From Bordetella genomosp. 4 (GTDB lineage Bacteria; Pseudomonadota; Gammaproteobacteria; Burkholderiales; Burkholderiaceae_B): a stretch of DNA of 64,000 nucleotides. Location: positions 248,001-312,000 of the forward strand of contig NZ_NEVQ01000022.1 in the NCBI RefSeq assembly GCF_002261185.1. Reading direction: 5' to 3'. The notes beneath the pieces were generated by a model. It searched no databases, was not told the DNA's origin, and saw only the letters and a program-made list of their open reading frames with translations. Shown piece by piece: positions 26,772 through 36,059 of this stretch. Within the stretch, counting starts at the first letter, position 1, and each line of letters opens with the position of its first letter. A program made the position numbers and the translations under genes.

Positions 26772-26881
26772 AACTATCGTTCATATTCGGGATTACCCTG
26801 GGACTAAAACAGCCCATCTTCGCTTATCTCCCGCAGAAGTCGGAATTCTAGGCACAGCCTGTGCGCATCCCAATGACACCT

Positions 26882-26894
26882 AACAGCTACTGTT
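26882..26894. promoter_or_regulatory. Inverted repeat AACAG-CTA-CTGTT upstream of tssA
   Basis: Perfect 5-bp arms, about 110-125 bp before the tssA start. The half sites resemble those of the repeat at 12410-12425 in the other T6SS promoter region, with a shorter spacer. Confidence 0.35.
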
Positions 26895-26951
26895 TTTTCT
26901 TACGATTCATTAACAAATAAGAAAATCTTCGAACAAATGCCGCACAGGTAA

Positions 26952-26967
26952 TTTCAATAAATTGAAA
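26952..26967. promoter_or_regulatory. Inverted repeat TTTCAAT-AA-ATTGAAA
   Basis: Perfect 7-bp arms with a 2-nt spacer about 180 bp upstream of tssA and 285 bp upstream of the Bug gene. It has the size and symmetry of a dimeric repressor or activator site; the regulator is unknown. Confidence 0.4.
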
Positions 26968-27252
26968 CAATACTGCCACGCCAGAACGGCCTCTATCCCC
27001 GCAGATGGCCATGCTTTTTCAGCACCAATTCAGGCTTATTTGTGACACTTATTTTTAATTCTTTCCTTTAATAGGGCGCTAACACCGCAATATATTTATG
27101 GCTCTAATTAAAGCCATAGCTTTTGCTAAATTTTTCCGCAATGCAGCACCAGGGTTTACCCGACTTTCCTCGCTCCAAACCCTTGGTTCCAAAAAATCAA
27201 ATTGCTGAACTGAAGCGGTTCGGAAAACATAGTGCCCCTAACAGGAGACAGT

Positions 27253-28239
27253 ATGCTTTTCCAACGCCCTATAAATATTGCTTTGTCCGCGCTCGCGCTT
27301 TCCTTTTCCTTTGCATCGAGCGCACAGGCCGCGGACTATCCTTCCCGACCCATCACGCTGGTCGTTCCCTTCGCCGCAGGCGGACCCACTGATGTCGTCG
27401 CCCGTTCGCTCGGCGCTGAACTCGGCAAAATACTCAAACAGCCCATCGTCGTAGAAAACCGTACCGGCGCAGGCGGCACCGTTGCTGCCAACTATGTCGC
27501 CAATGCGGCGCCTGACGGCTATACGTATTTCATTCACCACAATGGCATGGCGACCGCCACTGCGCTCTACCCAGCGCTGAAATACGATCCGTTGAAAAGT
27601 TTCGAGTACGTCGGCGAAGTCATCGATGTTCCGATGACCTTGTTGGCCCGTAAAGACTTCCCGGCCAACAACATGGCGGAATTCATCACCTATGCCAAAG
27701 CCAACGCCGACAAAATCAACCTCGCCAATGCCGGCCCGGGGGCAGTCTCGCAACTGTGCGGCTCGCTGCTGCAACAAGCACTCGGTGTGAAATTCACCAC
27801 CATTCCTTATCAAGGCACCGGCCCCGCCATGTCTGCGCTGCTAGGCGGACAGGTCGATGTGCTGTGCGACCAGACCACGCAGACCATCCCGCACATTCAG
27901 GCAGGCAACGTCAAGTTCTATGGCGTCACCACACTGAACCGTATCTCGAAACTGCCGGACGCCCCCACGCTGAACGAACAAGGGCTCAAGGATTTCGAGG
28001 TAAAAGTGTGGCACGGCATTTACGCGCCGAAGGGCACGCCTGCCGCAGACATCGCCATCTTTAATAAAGCACTCAAGGCCGCGCTCAAGTCGCCGGACTT
28101 CACCGCCAAGATGGCCGACCTGGGAGCAGAAATCGTCTCCGAGGACCGTCAGACTCCAGAGTCCCTCAAAAAATGGGTGCAATCCGAAATCAACAAATGG
28201 ACGCCCATCCTGAAAGCAGAAGGCATTAACGTCAACTGA
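27253..28239 (+). CDS. Bug-family tripartite tricarboxylate transporter substrate-binding protein
   Basis: 328 residues from ATG 27253, preceded by GGAG; an in-frame Met at 27232 has no such site. A signal peptide ends at ...SSAQA|ADYPSRP. The family signatures are YPSRPITLVVPFAAGGPTD, VVENRTGAGG and the AAPDGYTY region. Bug proteins are periplasmic receptors for carboxylates or other small acids, hugely expanded in Bordetella-like bacteria; most have no cognate membrane TctAB nearby, and none is seen here. The ligand cannot be told from sequence. A terminator follows at 28258-28288. Confidence 0.9.
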   Translation: MLFQRPINIALSALALSFSFASSAQAADYPSRPITLVVPFAAGGPTDVVARSLGAELGKILKQPIVVENRTGAGGTVAANYVANAAPDGYTYFIHHNGMATATALYPALKYDPLKSFEYVGEVIDVPMTLLARKDFPANNMAEFITYAKANADKINLANAGPGAVSQLCGSLLQQALGVKFTTIPYQGTGPAMSALLGGQVDVLCDQTTQTIPHIQAGNVKFYGVTTLNRISKLPDAPTLNEQGLKDFEVKVWHGIYAPKGTPAADIAIFNKALKAALKSPDFTAKMADLGAEIVSEDRQTPESLKKWVQSEINKWTPILKAEGINVN

Positions 28240-28257
28240 TCGCCATCGTGACGCGAA

Positions 28258-28288
28258 CTTCGGCCCAGGCACATCGCCTGGGCCGAAG
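28258..28288. terminator. GC-rich terminator hairpin between convergent genes
   Basis: Perfect 13-bp arms (28258-28270 and 28276-28288) with a 5-nt loop, followed by CATTT. It lies between the convergent Bug gene and the molybdenum hydroxylase gene and probably serves both. Confidence 0.8.
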
Positions 28289-28299
28289 CATTTGCTCCA

Positions 28300-30651
28300 T
28301 CATGCCTTGAGCTGATCCCGGATAGGCAGATTGCGAATACGCTTGCCTGTTGCAGCAAAAATCGCATTACACAAGGCCGGCGCAAACGGCGGCACAGCCG
28401 GCTCGCCTACGCCGCCCAAGGGCACATCAAAGCCGTGCTCGACAAGATGCACCTTGATCGCCCGCGGGGCCTCCGACATACGCGTGACCTCATACTGGTG
28501 AAAGTTCGTTTGGTTGGTGCGGCCCTTTGCAAACGAAATCTCACTACGCGTAGCCAGGCTTTGCCCCATGATGCATGCCCCTTCCACCTGGGCACGCACC
28601 CGATCGGGATGGACTTGCGGACCACAATCGACCGCTACGTCCACTTGATGCACGATGAGACTGCCATCCTTGCCGACCTCGACCTCAACCACCGTGGCCA
28701 CGTAGGTCACAAAGCTATATGACACTGCCAAGCCCAGCCCGCGGCCAGCCGGCAACTGGCGTCCCCACCCCGCGGCTTTGGCGGCCACCTCGACCACATG
28801 CCGCATACGGCCGGTGTCCAGCGGATAAATCTCGGGCGACTCGCCATAATTCCAGCTGTCGGACATATCTGACGGAGAAATCTTGCGCGCAGGTCCGATG
28901 AGCTCCAGCAAATAATCCTTCGGATCGCGCTTGAGGGCATGCGCCATTTCCGCGACGAAACTCTGCACCGCAAAAACGTGTGGAATATTCGACACGGAAC
29001 GGAACCAGCCTATACGCGTATGGGCGGGGACAGGCACCGACTCGACCCGAAAATTCGGAATGGCAAATGGGATATTCACGGCCGACATCCCCAGCTCGAA
29101 AGGCTGCTGGCCTTGTGCATTCGCGACAAAGGTCGACCCTATGGTCGGCGCGGCAGTACGATGCAGCCATGCGACGGCCTTGCCGTTGGCGTCGATACCT
29201 GCCTCCAGCCGCTCGACCGATACGGTATGGAAATAATCGTTGGTGATGTCATCCTCGCGCGACCAGGTGACCTTGACCGGTTTGCCGTCCATGGCGCGCG
29301 ATAGCAACGCCGCTTCGACGGCGTAATCCGACTTGGACTTGCGGCCAAAACCACCGCCCAACAGCGTTTGATGAACCGTGACGGCCGAGATATCCAGCCC
29401 CAGCTGCTTGGCCACATTCTCGCGCGTACCGTATGGCGACTGCACACAAGCCCAGACCTCGCACTTGCCATCGGCCACACGCGCCGTCGCCGCAGGAGGC
29501 TCCATCGTCGCATGCGCCAAATGAGGCAGGTAATATTCGGCCTGAATGCGTTGTGCGGCGCCCTCCAGGGCTTTCATTGCATCGCCATCATTGCGCACCG
29601 CTGGAGCAGGCTTATTCGCCCCTTCGCTCAAGGTCTTGCGAAACGCCTCTGAGTCGTAGCTGGCGTTAGGGCCATCATCCCACTCGATTTCCAGGGCATT
29701 ACGTCCTTTCATCGCCGCCCATGTATCGGCTGCGATCACGGCCACACCGCCCAATGCGGCAAACACCGGCGGCATCGGGCCCGCAGGAATCTCCACGACC
29801 TTGAGCACACCCGGCACTTTCATGGCCGCATCGGCCTTGTAGCTCTTGACCTTGCCGCCCAATACCGCCGGCCGCGCGACCGCGGCATATACCATGCCCT
29901 CCAGGCGGGTATCGATACCAAAATGCGTGGTGCCGGACACAACGTCCTGAATATCGACGCTGCGCGTACTTTGCTTGCCGATATAGCGGAACTGCTCCGG
30001 CTTTTTCAACCGCAATGTATCGGTGGCGGGCACCGGCAGCGCAGCCGCCGCCTCGGCGAGCTCGCCATAACCGAGCTTGCGTCCGGACGCCTCGTGCAGG
30101 ACTTCGTGATTGCGCGCCACGACCTCGGTCACGGGCACATTCCATTGCTTGGCCGCCGCGATTTCCAGCATCGCCCGCCCCGACGCACCGACACGCCGCA
30201 TGGGCTCAAAGAAATGCCGCGTACTGCGCGAACCATCCGTATCCTGGTTGCCATAGCGCGGCTCATCGCCTGGCGCCTGGATCACGCGGACTTTGCTCCA
30301 GTCGGCCTCGAGTTCATCGGCCACCACCATCGGCAAGCCTGTCCGTACCCCCGTACCCATCTCGGCGCGATGCGCGATGATCGTGACAATGCCATCCTTG
30401 CCGATCGATACGAACACAAGAGGATCATCCACCGTACCGTGCGGCATGCCGTCCGCGCCGTACTTCTTTTCTTCTTTAGCCGCCTCGGCGGCGCGCACCA
30501 TGCCGCCTGCGCCCACCATCAGCACCAGACCGGTCAACGCGCCTGCCGCTTTCATCCAATCGCGCCGGCCCGGCGAGGCCAACTGGTCTGCACGAGCCAT
30601 ATCAGCCATCGCCCCGGACGGCTGCGTCATCAAATGAGCAAAATGGTTCAT
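28300..30651 (-). CDS. Molybdopterin-binding large subunit, xanthine dehydrogenase/IorB family
   Basis: 783 residues. The N-terminus has a twin-arginine-type segment RRDWMKAAG followed by a hydrophobic stretch (~30-55), indicating Tat export as in isoquinoline 1-oxidoreductase beta subunits. Two molybdopterin-binding regions follow, with [20 protein letters not shown] (~425-445), [12 protein letters not shown] and the C-terminal [10 protein letters not shown] carrying the catalytic Glu. Such enzymes hydroxylate N-heteroaromatics or aldehydes and pass electrons to 2Fe-2S clusters. The start overlaps the stop of the 2Fe-2S gene by 4 bp. No cytochrome subunit or XdhC/MocA chaperone gene is adjacent. 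The substrate is unknown. Confidence 0.88.
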   Translation of the reverse strand: MNHFAHLMTQPSGAMADMARADQLASPGRRDWMKAAGALTGLVLMVGAGGMVRAAEAAKEEKKYGADGMPHGTVDDPLVFVSIGKDGIVTIIAHRAEMGTGVRTGLPMVVADELEADWSKVRVIQAPGDEPRYGNQDTDGSRSTRHFFEPMRRVGASGRAMLEIAAAKQWNVPVTEVVARNHEVLHEASGRKLGYGELAEAAAALPVPATDTLRLKKPEQFRYIGKQSTRSVDIQDVVSGTTHFGIDTRLEGMVYAAVARPAVLGGKVKSYKADAAMKVPGVLKVVEIPAGPMPPVFAALGGVAVIAADTWAAMKGRNALEIEWDDGPNASYDSEAFRKTLSEGANKPAPAVRNDGDAMKALEGAAQRIQAEYYLPHLAHATMEPPAATARVADGKCEVWACVQSPYGTRENVAKQLGLDISAVTVHQTLLGGGFGRKSKSDYAVEAALLSRAMDGKPVKVTWSREDDITNDYFHTVSVERLEAGIDANGKAVAWLHRTAAPTIGSTFVANAQGQQPFELGMSAVNIPFAIPNFRVESVPVPAHTRIGWFRSVSNIPHVFAVQSFVAEMAHALKRDPKDYLLELIGPARKISPSDMSDSWNYGESPEIYPLDTGRMRHVVEVAAKAAGWGRQLPAGRGLGLAVSYSFVTYVATVVEVEVGKDGSLIVHQVDVAVDCGPQVHPDRVRAQVEGACIMGQSLATRSEISFAKGRTNQTNFHQYEVTRMSEAPRAIKVHLVEHGFDVPLGGVGEPAVPPFAPALCNAIFAATGKRIRNLPIRDQLKA

Positions 30652-31127
30652 TTCGCGGCTCCCGTGCTGGCGGCCTGTTTAATGGCCACTTCCTTGATCG
30701 CCGCCCGGATGCGCGGATAGGTGCCGCAGCGGCAGATGTTGCCGCTCATGGCGGCGTCGATGTCCTCATCGGTAGGTTTGGGGTTGCCCTTGATCAACGC
30801 GGTCGCAGACATGATCTGGCCCGACTGGCAGTACCCGCATTGCGGCACGCCGACCTCTACCCAGGCTTCTTTGACAGCCTTGCCGACGGCATCATCGCCG
30901 ATCGCCTCGATCGTGGTGATCGGCTTGCCGGCCGCAGCCGCGACCGGCGTAATACAGGAGCGTATCGGCTGCCCATCCAGATGCACCGTACAGGCGCCGC
31001 ACATGGCCATGCCACACCCGAATTTCGTGCCGGTCATTCCCAGCCGGTCACGAATCACCCATAACAGCGGCATATCATCGGGAACGTCCACCTCTTGGGA
31101 TTTGCCATTGATCGTCAGACTAGCCAT
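30648..31127 (-). CDS. 2Fe-2S-binding small subunit, IorA family
   Basis: 159 residues with a good AAGGAG ribosome site. The plant-ferredoxin-type N-terminal cluster motif [18 protein letters not shown] (~37-54) and the helical second cluster motif CGYCQSG...NICRCGTY (~97-137) are complete. It is the electron-transfer partner of the molybdenum subunit encoded directly downstream with a 4-bp overlap. It has no own signal, so co-export with the Tat-tagged large subunit (hitchhiking) is expected by analogy. A hairpin with a small bulge (31141-31176) lies in its 5' leader. Confidence 0.9.
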   Translation of the reverse strand: MASLTINGKSQEVDVPDDMPLLWVIRDRLGMTGTKFGCGMAMCGACTVHLDGQPIRSCITPVAAAAGKPITTIEAIGDDAVGKAVKEAWVEVGVPQCGYCQSGQIMSATALIKGNPKPTDEDIDAAMSGNICRCGTYPRIRAAIKEVAIKQAASTGAAK

Positions 31128-31282
31128 ACGAGCTCCTTGTTCGGCAAAGACATCGACTACGAAAGATGTCTGCCGAGTGTACTCGTGTTCACTGTCAAAT
31201 CAAGGGATCATGCAACGCAGCAATCCGGCGTTGCGCATCTATCGCAAACACGCACGCAAAAGGCTGCCGGGACGTTGAGCCG

Positions 31283-31702
31283 CTATCTGGCACCCGCGCG
31301 GCGCATCGGATTGCGAACTGTTTTCCATTGCTGGCAAGATACGCTCGAATGCTCAGCCGCGCGATGAAAGGTGCAGTTCGTCCCGGCTTGGGCCGTTCCG
31401 TTCTCGAATGGAAAGACAAAGTCGTATACCGCCGGAATCACCACGTGCAAGGCCTCGTCGTGAAAACCCATTTTGCCGTTATCGACAAAGCGGGCCAGGC
31501 CTTCTTCGTAGTAATCCGGGCCGTTATCGAAGATATACGGCCGCAATACAGGGCGCTGATCCCGATCGACATAGACCCAGCCCTGCTTATCCTGGATCAA
31601 CGCATGGCCATAGCGGTCGAATTCCTGCGCTTGGGACATGGCCGGCAGGATCGCCGCCATCAGCAACGAAAACACGCCCGCATATTGAATATTTCTCGTC
31701 AT
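31283..31702 (-). CDS. Small exported WG-repeat-like protein
   Basis: 139 residues from ATG 31702. A signal peptide is likely (hydrophobic ~8-22, cleavage near SQA|QEF). The mature part has WG-repeat-like segments (YGHALIQDKQGWVYVDRDQ, YYEEGLARFVDNGKMGFHDEALHVVIPAVYDFVFPFENG) and two cysteines near the end (GTNCTF, SSVSCQQWKT) that may pair. WG repeats are short beta modules of unknown role. The gene stands alone between the iorA-like and aminotransferase genes. The ribosome site is weak and the start is uncertain. Confidence 0.65.
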   Translation of the reverse strand: MTRNIQYAGVFSLLMAAILPAMSQAQEFDRYGHALIQDKQGWVYVDRDQRPVLRPYIFDNGPDYYEEGLARFVDNGKMGFHDEALHVVIPAVYDFVFPFENGTAQAGTNCTFHRAAEHSSVSCQQWKTVRNPMRRAGAR

Positions 31703-31813
31703 GGCGAGAGCATACCCGACCGCCTGAAAGCCCACCCTGCGTACCTCATCGCAGCCATCGGATGCACCAACTCGATGCATCCGCTAGCTGCCCGCCCATA
31801 AGCAGTCTATGTG

Positions 31814-33142
31814 TCACGCCACCGGCAGGACTTCGCGCACGGACTGAGCAAACCGGTCAATGATCCGGTCGATATCTGCAGGCGTGCAGATAAACGGCGG
31901 CGCCAGCAGGGCGTGGTCGCCCCGGACGCCATCTACCGTCCCACCCATGGGGTACACCAGCAAACCGTTCTGCTTGGCCGTCGCTTTGAGTTTGGCATGG
32001 GTCTTTTGGGCAGGATCCAGCGTCTCTTTGGTACTGCGATCCGCCACAAACTCCACGCCCACAAACAAGCCCCGTCCACGCACGTCCCCGACATTCGGAT
32101 GATCTGCCAGCGCAGCCCTCAGCCCCGCACGCAGTTGTTCGCCTCTAGCCAGGACGTTGGCCAGGAGATTGTCTTCTTGAATCACACGCTGCACCGCCAG
32201 CGATGCCGCACATGCCGTCGCATGACCGATATAAGTATGTCCATGCTGAAAGAAACCGCTGCCGCCCACAATGGCGTCATAAATACGGTCGGTACACAAG
32301 GTCGCGCCGATCGGCTGATACCCTGCTCCCAAGCCCTTGGCGATCGTGATCAGATCCGGCACGACACCGTCTTCTTCGCAAGCGAACAGATATCCCGTAC
32401 GCCCCATCCCTGACATCACTTCGTCCAGGATCAGCAACACCCCGTATTTATCGCACACCGCGCGAATACGTTTGAGATAGTCGCCTACCGGCGCCAACGC
32501 ACCCGCCGTGGCGCCCACCACCGTCTCCGCGACAAAGGCTGCCACCGTATCGGGGCCCAGCTCCAGAATCTTGGCCTCCAGCTCGTCGGCCAGCCGTTGG
32601 GCATATTGCACATCGCTCTCGCCCTCCCTGCGTTCGCGGTAGGGATAGCAAGGCGACACATGATGCGCCGGCACCAGCAATGGCAAAAACGGCTCGCGCC
32701 GCCAGGCATTGCCGCCTATCGCCAGCGCCCCCAGCGTATTGCCGTGATAACTCTGACGCCTCGCAATGAAATGGCGGCGCGACGGCTGGCCGACTTCCAC
32801 GAAATATTGGCGCGCGAGCTTCAACGCCGCCTCGACCGCCTCCGATCCCCCAGAGACAAAATACACATGGTTCAAATCCCCGGGCGCAGACTGGGCCAAT
32901 CTGTCGGCCAGGGTTTCCGCCACCTCGGTCGTAAAGAACGACGTGTGCGCGTACGCCAGCGACTCCACCTGCCGTTTGATCGCATCGATCACAACAGGGT
33001 GGCCATGCCCGAGGCAAGATACCGCTGCCCCGCCCGATGCGTCGATATAGCTCTTGCCGTCCTGATCGAACAGTTCGATCCCTTTTCCGCCAACAGCGAC
33101 GGGGAGCTTTTGCTTGGGCTGACGATGGAAAACGTGCGTCAT
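31814..33142 (-). CDS. Class III pyridoxal-phosphate aminotransferase
   Basis: 442 residues from ATG 33142; the longer open frame upstream lacks family similarity. Signatures: DASGGAAVSCLGHGHP near the N-terminus, FVSGGSEAVEAALKLARQY (phosphate-binding), the RQSYHGNTLGAL motif, LILDEVMSGMGRTG and ITIAKGLGAGYQPI with the Schiff-base Lys (~275). These enzymes move amino groups from omega-amino acids, polyamines or amines to pyruvate or oxoglutarate. The substrate cannot be fixed. It diverges from an RpiR regulator across 193 bp, which probably controls it. Confidence 0.88.
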   Translation of the reverse strand: MTHVFHRQPKQKLPVAVGGKGIELFDQDGKSYIDASGGAAVSCLGHGHPVVIDAIKRQVESLAYAHTSFFTTEVAETLADRLAQSAPGDLNHVYFVSGGSEAVEAALKLARQYFVEVGQPSRRHFIARRQSYHGNTLGALAIGGNAWRREPFLPLLVPAHHVSPCYPYRERREGESDVQYAQRLADELEAKILELGPDTVAAFVAETVVGATAGALAPVGDYLKRIRAVCDKYGVLLILDEVMSGMGRTGYLFACEEDGVVPDLITIAKGLGAGYQPIGATLCTDRIYDAIVGGSGFFQHGHTYIGHATACAASLAVQRVIQEDNLLANVLARGEQLRAGLRAALADHPNVGDVRGRGLFVGVEFVADRSTKETLDPAQKTHAKLKATAKQNGLLVYPMGGTVDGVRGDHALLAPPFICTPADIDRIIDRFAQSVREVLPVA

Positions 33143-33335
33143 GGTCGAGTCTCTATATATAGGGAAAGCGGTAGCGGATGACGATAGCGTCGTTCGGCCA
33201 GTATATGGATTCTTTTTCATCAAAGCAACACTTGTTTCATAAACACAAACTACGGGAACAAACGAATCATTTCCATCGCCCATCCAGCGCATTCTTCCCC
33301 GACCATACCTACCCGCCTGCAACGGCAGCGCACTT

Positions 33336-34265
33336 ATGCAACAATCGTTTCACATCAACGGCATTCCAACTATGCATTCCGATAGCCCGCCCCCGCCCGA
33401 ATCACTCGATCAATTGATTGATCATTTACGACAGGTGTTCTCCGCCCTCACCCCGCAATTCAAAAATGCGGCGCGGTATCTGCTCAATCATCCGCGCAAC
33501 GTCCCTATTATGTCGATGCGCAAGATCGCCACTGAGGCTCGCGTGCAGCCAGCGACGCTCGTTCGACTGGCGCAACACCTGGGCTATTCCGGCTGGCAAG
33601 ACCTGCGCGAACTCTTTGTCGATGCCATTCACGGCAGCTCTCAGCCTTATGCCGAACGCGCCCGCAAAATCATCGGCACTGGCAAAGCATCACGGCGGCA
33701 GGCCGAGATGCTGGCCACACAATTCAAAAACCTCGAGCAGACCAGTGCCCAGAACACCGAGACCCTGCCCGTCGCCGTAGAGATGCTGACGCGTGCCGCA
33801 AACGTCTATATCGCCGGCTTTCGCGCGAGCTATCCCATCGCATTCGGTTTCCACTATGTCTATCGACTATTTCGCAGCAGCACATTTCTCATCCGCGGTG
33901 ACGCCGGCACGCTCGAATTAGAGCTTCGCTCGCTGAGCGCCAACGATGCCATGGCGCTGATCAGTTTTGCGCCGTATTCACAAGAGATCAGCCAGATTGC
34001 ACGCACCGCTCGTGCGGCAGGTTGCAAGATCGTGGCCTTGACCGACAGCAAGGTCTCTCCCATTGCGTTGGATGCGGATTGCACGCTCTTGTTTTCCACA
34101 GACAGCCCATCGTTTTTTCCGTCCACCACTGCCGCCACGGCCTTGACCGAAGCCCTGCTCGAACAACTGCTCGCCAAGAAAGGCAAAGGCGCCATCAAAG
34201 CCATCGAGCATGCCGAAGTCCAATTGCATCATTCGGGTGCTTATCTTCCGGCGCGCCGTCCGTAG
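33336..34265 (+). CDS. RpiR/MurR-family transcriptional regulator
   Basis: 309 residues (Met13 at 33372 is an alternative start). The N-terminal HTH_6 domain (~15-90) has KNAARYLLNHPRNVPIMSMRKIATEARVQPATLVRLAQHLGYSGWQDLR-like spacing, typical of RpiR. A C-terminal SIS sugar-isomerase-like domain (~135-265) has YIAGFRASYPIAFGF and ALISFAPYSQEI, TDSKVSPIA. RpiR proteins sense phosphosugars or, in beta-proteobacteria, other small metabolites. It is divergent from the class III aminotransferase gene and 219 bp upstream of the amidohydrolase operon, so either could be its target. Confidence 0.88.
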   Translation: MQQSFHINGIPTMHSDSPPPPESLDQLIDHLRQVFSALTPQFKNAARYLLNHPRNVPIMSMRKIATEARVQPATLVRLAQHLGYSGWQDLRELFVDAIHGSSQPYAERARKIIGTGKASRRQAEMLATQFKNLEQTSAQNTETLPVAVEMLTRAANVYIAGFRASYPIAFGFHYVYRLFRSSTFLIRGDAGTLELELRSLSANDAMALISFAPYSQEISQIARTARAAGCKIVALTDSKVSPIALDADCTLLFSTDSPSFFPSTTAATALTEALLEQLLAKKGKGAIKAIEHAEVQLHHSGAYLPARRP

Positions 34266-34348
34266 CCTGCGCGTCGTTTAGCCCTCGCGTGTTTTCCACG
34301 CCGGCCGTATCCCGTACACATGGAATTTACTCATAAGCAGTAGATAAG

Positions 34349-34363
34349 AACGAAATCTTCGTT
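34349..34363. promoter_or_regulatory. Inverted repeat AACGAA-ATC-TTCGTT upstream of the amidohydrolase/ABC operon
   Basis: Perfect 6-bp arms around a 3-nt spacer, about 120 bp before the amidohydrolase start and preceded by ATAAG. The position suits a LysR-type (CysB/SsuR-like) activator of a sulfur-scavenging operon, but no consensus match is claimed. Confidence 0.4.
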
Positions 34364-34484
34364 TGGCATCCCGACGCCTGCCCTTAGAGTTTTGAACTAT
34401 GCATCGCGCATACGTCTACGCCTTTGTCCCCAGAGGCCGGACGTGTCCGCATCAGCTGCGTTCACCTCGTTTCGGAGATGCCCC

Positions 34485-36008
34485 ATGAATGACCGCTTGA
34501 ACCGTATTCACGCGTCCCGCTCGGCAGCCGTCAAAGCCACGCTGGATTACCCGGTGATAGACACCGATGTCCATGTCAACGACTACGCGCCGATTCTCGA
34601 AGACTATGTTCAACACTACGGCGGTGCCAAGCTCGTCGACTCGCTGCGGCGCGCATTGGGATCGCGCTTTTCCACCAAGAGCAATGGACGCGACTGGTAT
34701 GCGCAGACCCCGGAGGAACGGCAACACCATCGCACGTTGCGCTCACCGTGGTGGGCACGTGTCACGCGCAACACACTGGACCTGGCCACCTACACGCTGC
34801 CAGAACTACTCTACGAACGCCTCGCCGAACAGGGGGCCGACTATTCGGTATTATTCCCGAATGATGTACTGGCCCCGCTGGCAGCTCGCGATGACACTCG
34901 CCAGGCCTTGCACCGTGCGATCAATCACTTCCATGCGGACCAGTACCGGAAATACAGCGATCGCCTGACACCCGTGGCAGGCATCCCGCTCAATACCCCC
35001 CAAGAAGGCATTGAAGAACTGGAGTTCGCCGTCAAGACATTGGGCCTCAAGGTCATCAATATCGCAGGCGGCGTGCGACGCCCGATCAAGGCCATTGCTG
35101 AAAAATACCCGGCAGATCAGTTTCCCGATATTGCCAAGCATGCCCACTATATTGATTTTTACGGTATCGACAGCGAATACGACTACGATCCGTTCTGGGC
35201 CAAGGTCGTCGAACTCGGCGTCCCCGTCACGACGCACTATGGCAGTCAGGGCTGGACGGGCCGGCACTCGATCAGCAACTACATGTTCAATCACATCGGC
35301 CATTTTGCCGATGGCTCGCAGGCATTTGCCAAAGCCCTGTTCTTCGGCGGGGTGACGCGACGTTTTCCCGGATTGCGCGTGGCGCTGCTGGAGGGCGGCG
35401 CGGATTGGGGTTCACATGTTTATACGCACCTGGTCGATCGATGGGAAAAACGTAATCGACATGCGGTTCAAAACTACAACCCCGCCAATGCAGATCTAGG
35501 CCTGCTGAAAGACCTGTTCGAACGTTACGGCGCAGACTTCATCCGCGGCCGGGACATCGATCCGGCGCAACTCCTGCGTGACAGCCTGGGGATCTCGGCG
35601 CTGCCCCATAGTCGCGAGCCCAATCCCGACGAACTCGATGACTTCGCATTGGCGGGCATAGAAAAGGTCGAAGACATACGCGATCGCTGGGTCAACAGCT
35701 TCTACTTCGGCTCGGAGGCAGACGATCGCACAGTGGCTGCCGCCTTCAACGAAAAAGTTCATCCACTAGGAACCAAGATCAACGCGATCTGGTCCTCCGA
35801 CGTGGGGCATTGGGATGTCCCCGACCTGACCGAGCCCCTGGCCGAAAGCTGGGATCTGGTCGAGCACGGCGTCTTGACCGAAGCCGATTTCAAAGCCTTT
35901 GTTTTCGGTAACCCCTACCGTTTCTACACCGAGGCCAACCCTGCATTCTTTGCGGGGACCGAAGTCGAACGCAAACTGAACGCGATTCCACAAGCCCGCG
36001 CGGCTTGA
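34485..36008 (+). CDS. Amidohydrolase-family (metal-dependent) hydrolase
   Basis: 507 residues from ATG 34485 (CGGAGA ribosome site upstream; earlier in-frame Met has none). The N-terminal IDTDVHVN is the first metal-binding H-x-H-like strand of the amidohydrolase_2 / ACMSD-type TIM barrel. Later histidines sit in VPVTTHYGSQGW, the NHIGHFADGSQA segment, LLEGGADWG and the SSDVGHWDVPD segment (Asp and His of the metal site). The class decarboxylates or hydrolyses small organics. It is the first gene before an SsuABC-like transporter and a flavin monooxygenase, so it probably acts on the imported compound or its oxidation product. The substrate is unknown. Confidence 0.82.
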   Translation: MNDRLNRIHASRSAAVKATLDYPVIDTDVHVNDYAPILEDYVQHYGGAKLVDSLRRALGSRFSTKSNGRDWYAQTPEERQHHRTLRSPWWARVTRNTLDLATYTLPELLYERLAEQGADYSVLFPNDVLAPLAARDDTRQALHRAINHFHADQYRKYSDRLTPVAGIPLNTPQEGIEELEFAVKTLGLKVINIAGGVRRPIKAIAEKYPADQFPDIAKHAHYIDFYGIDSEYDYDPFWAKVVELGVPVTTHYGSQGWTGRHSISNYMFNHIGHFADGSQAFAKALFFGGVTRRFPGLRVALLEGGADWGSHVYTHLVDRWEKRNRHAVQNYNPANADLGLLKDLFERYGADFIRGRDIDPAQLLRDSLGISALPHSREPNPDELDDFALAGIEKVEDIRDRWVNSFYFGSEADDRTVAAAFNEKVHPLGTKINAIWSSDVGHWDVPDLTEPLAESWDLVEHGVLTEADFKAFVFGNPYRFYTEANPAFFAGTEVERKLNAIPQARAA

Positions 36009-36023
36009 TGTTGTGACTATTCT

Positions 36024-36043
36024 CCCCGGCGTGAGCGCCGGGG
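36024..36043 (+). other. Intercistronic GC hairpin before the substrate-binding-protein gene
   Basis: CCCCGGCG and CGCCGGGG with a TGAG loop lie 15 bp after the amidohydrolase stop and 16 bp before the next ATG. A GGAG ribosome site follows the stem directly. It may stabilise the downstream mRNA or attenuate read-through. Confidence 0.55.
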
Positions 36044-36059
36044 ATTTCCGGAGTATCTA

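Larger units (their letters stand above)
26772..27252. other. 480-bp divergent intergenic region between tssA and a Bug receptor gene
   Basis: This region is clearly AT-richer than its neighbours and has no gene. It holds the promoters of the T6SS operon (leftward) and of the Bug receptor gene (rightward). Inverted repeats visible: GCACAG-C-CTGTGC (26852-26864), AACAG-CTA-CTGTT (26882-26894), TTTCAAT-AA-ATTGAAA (26952-26967) and TATGGCT/AGCCATA (27097-27118, 8-nt loop). I looked for a sigma-54 -24/-12 element upstream of tssA and did not find a convincing one. Confidence 0.7.

Noticed and set aside
26772-27252. Sigma-54 promoter for the T6SS operon
   Set aside because: Some T6SS loci use sigma-54, but I found no GG-N10-GC element in the expected orientation upstream of tssA.
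31141-31176. Bulged hairpin before the iorA-like gene as a riboswitch or terminator
   Set aside because: It has a single stem with a two-base bulge, no conserved riboswitch core that I recognise and no T tract; mentioned only as a leader structure.
32485-32492. Another CTACCGGC copy
   Set aside because: It lies inside the aminotransferase coding region and has no TACGATGG 16 nt downstream, so it is a chance match.
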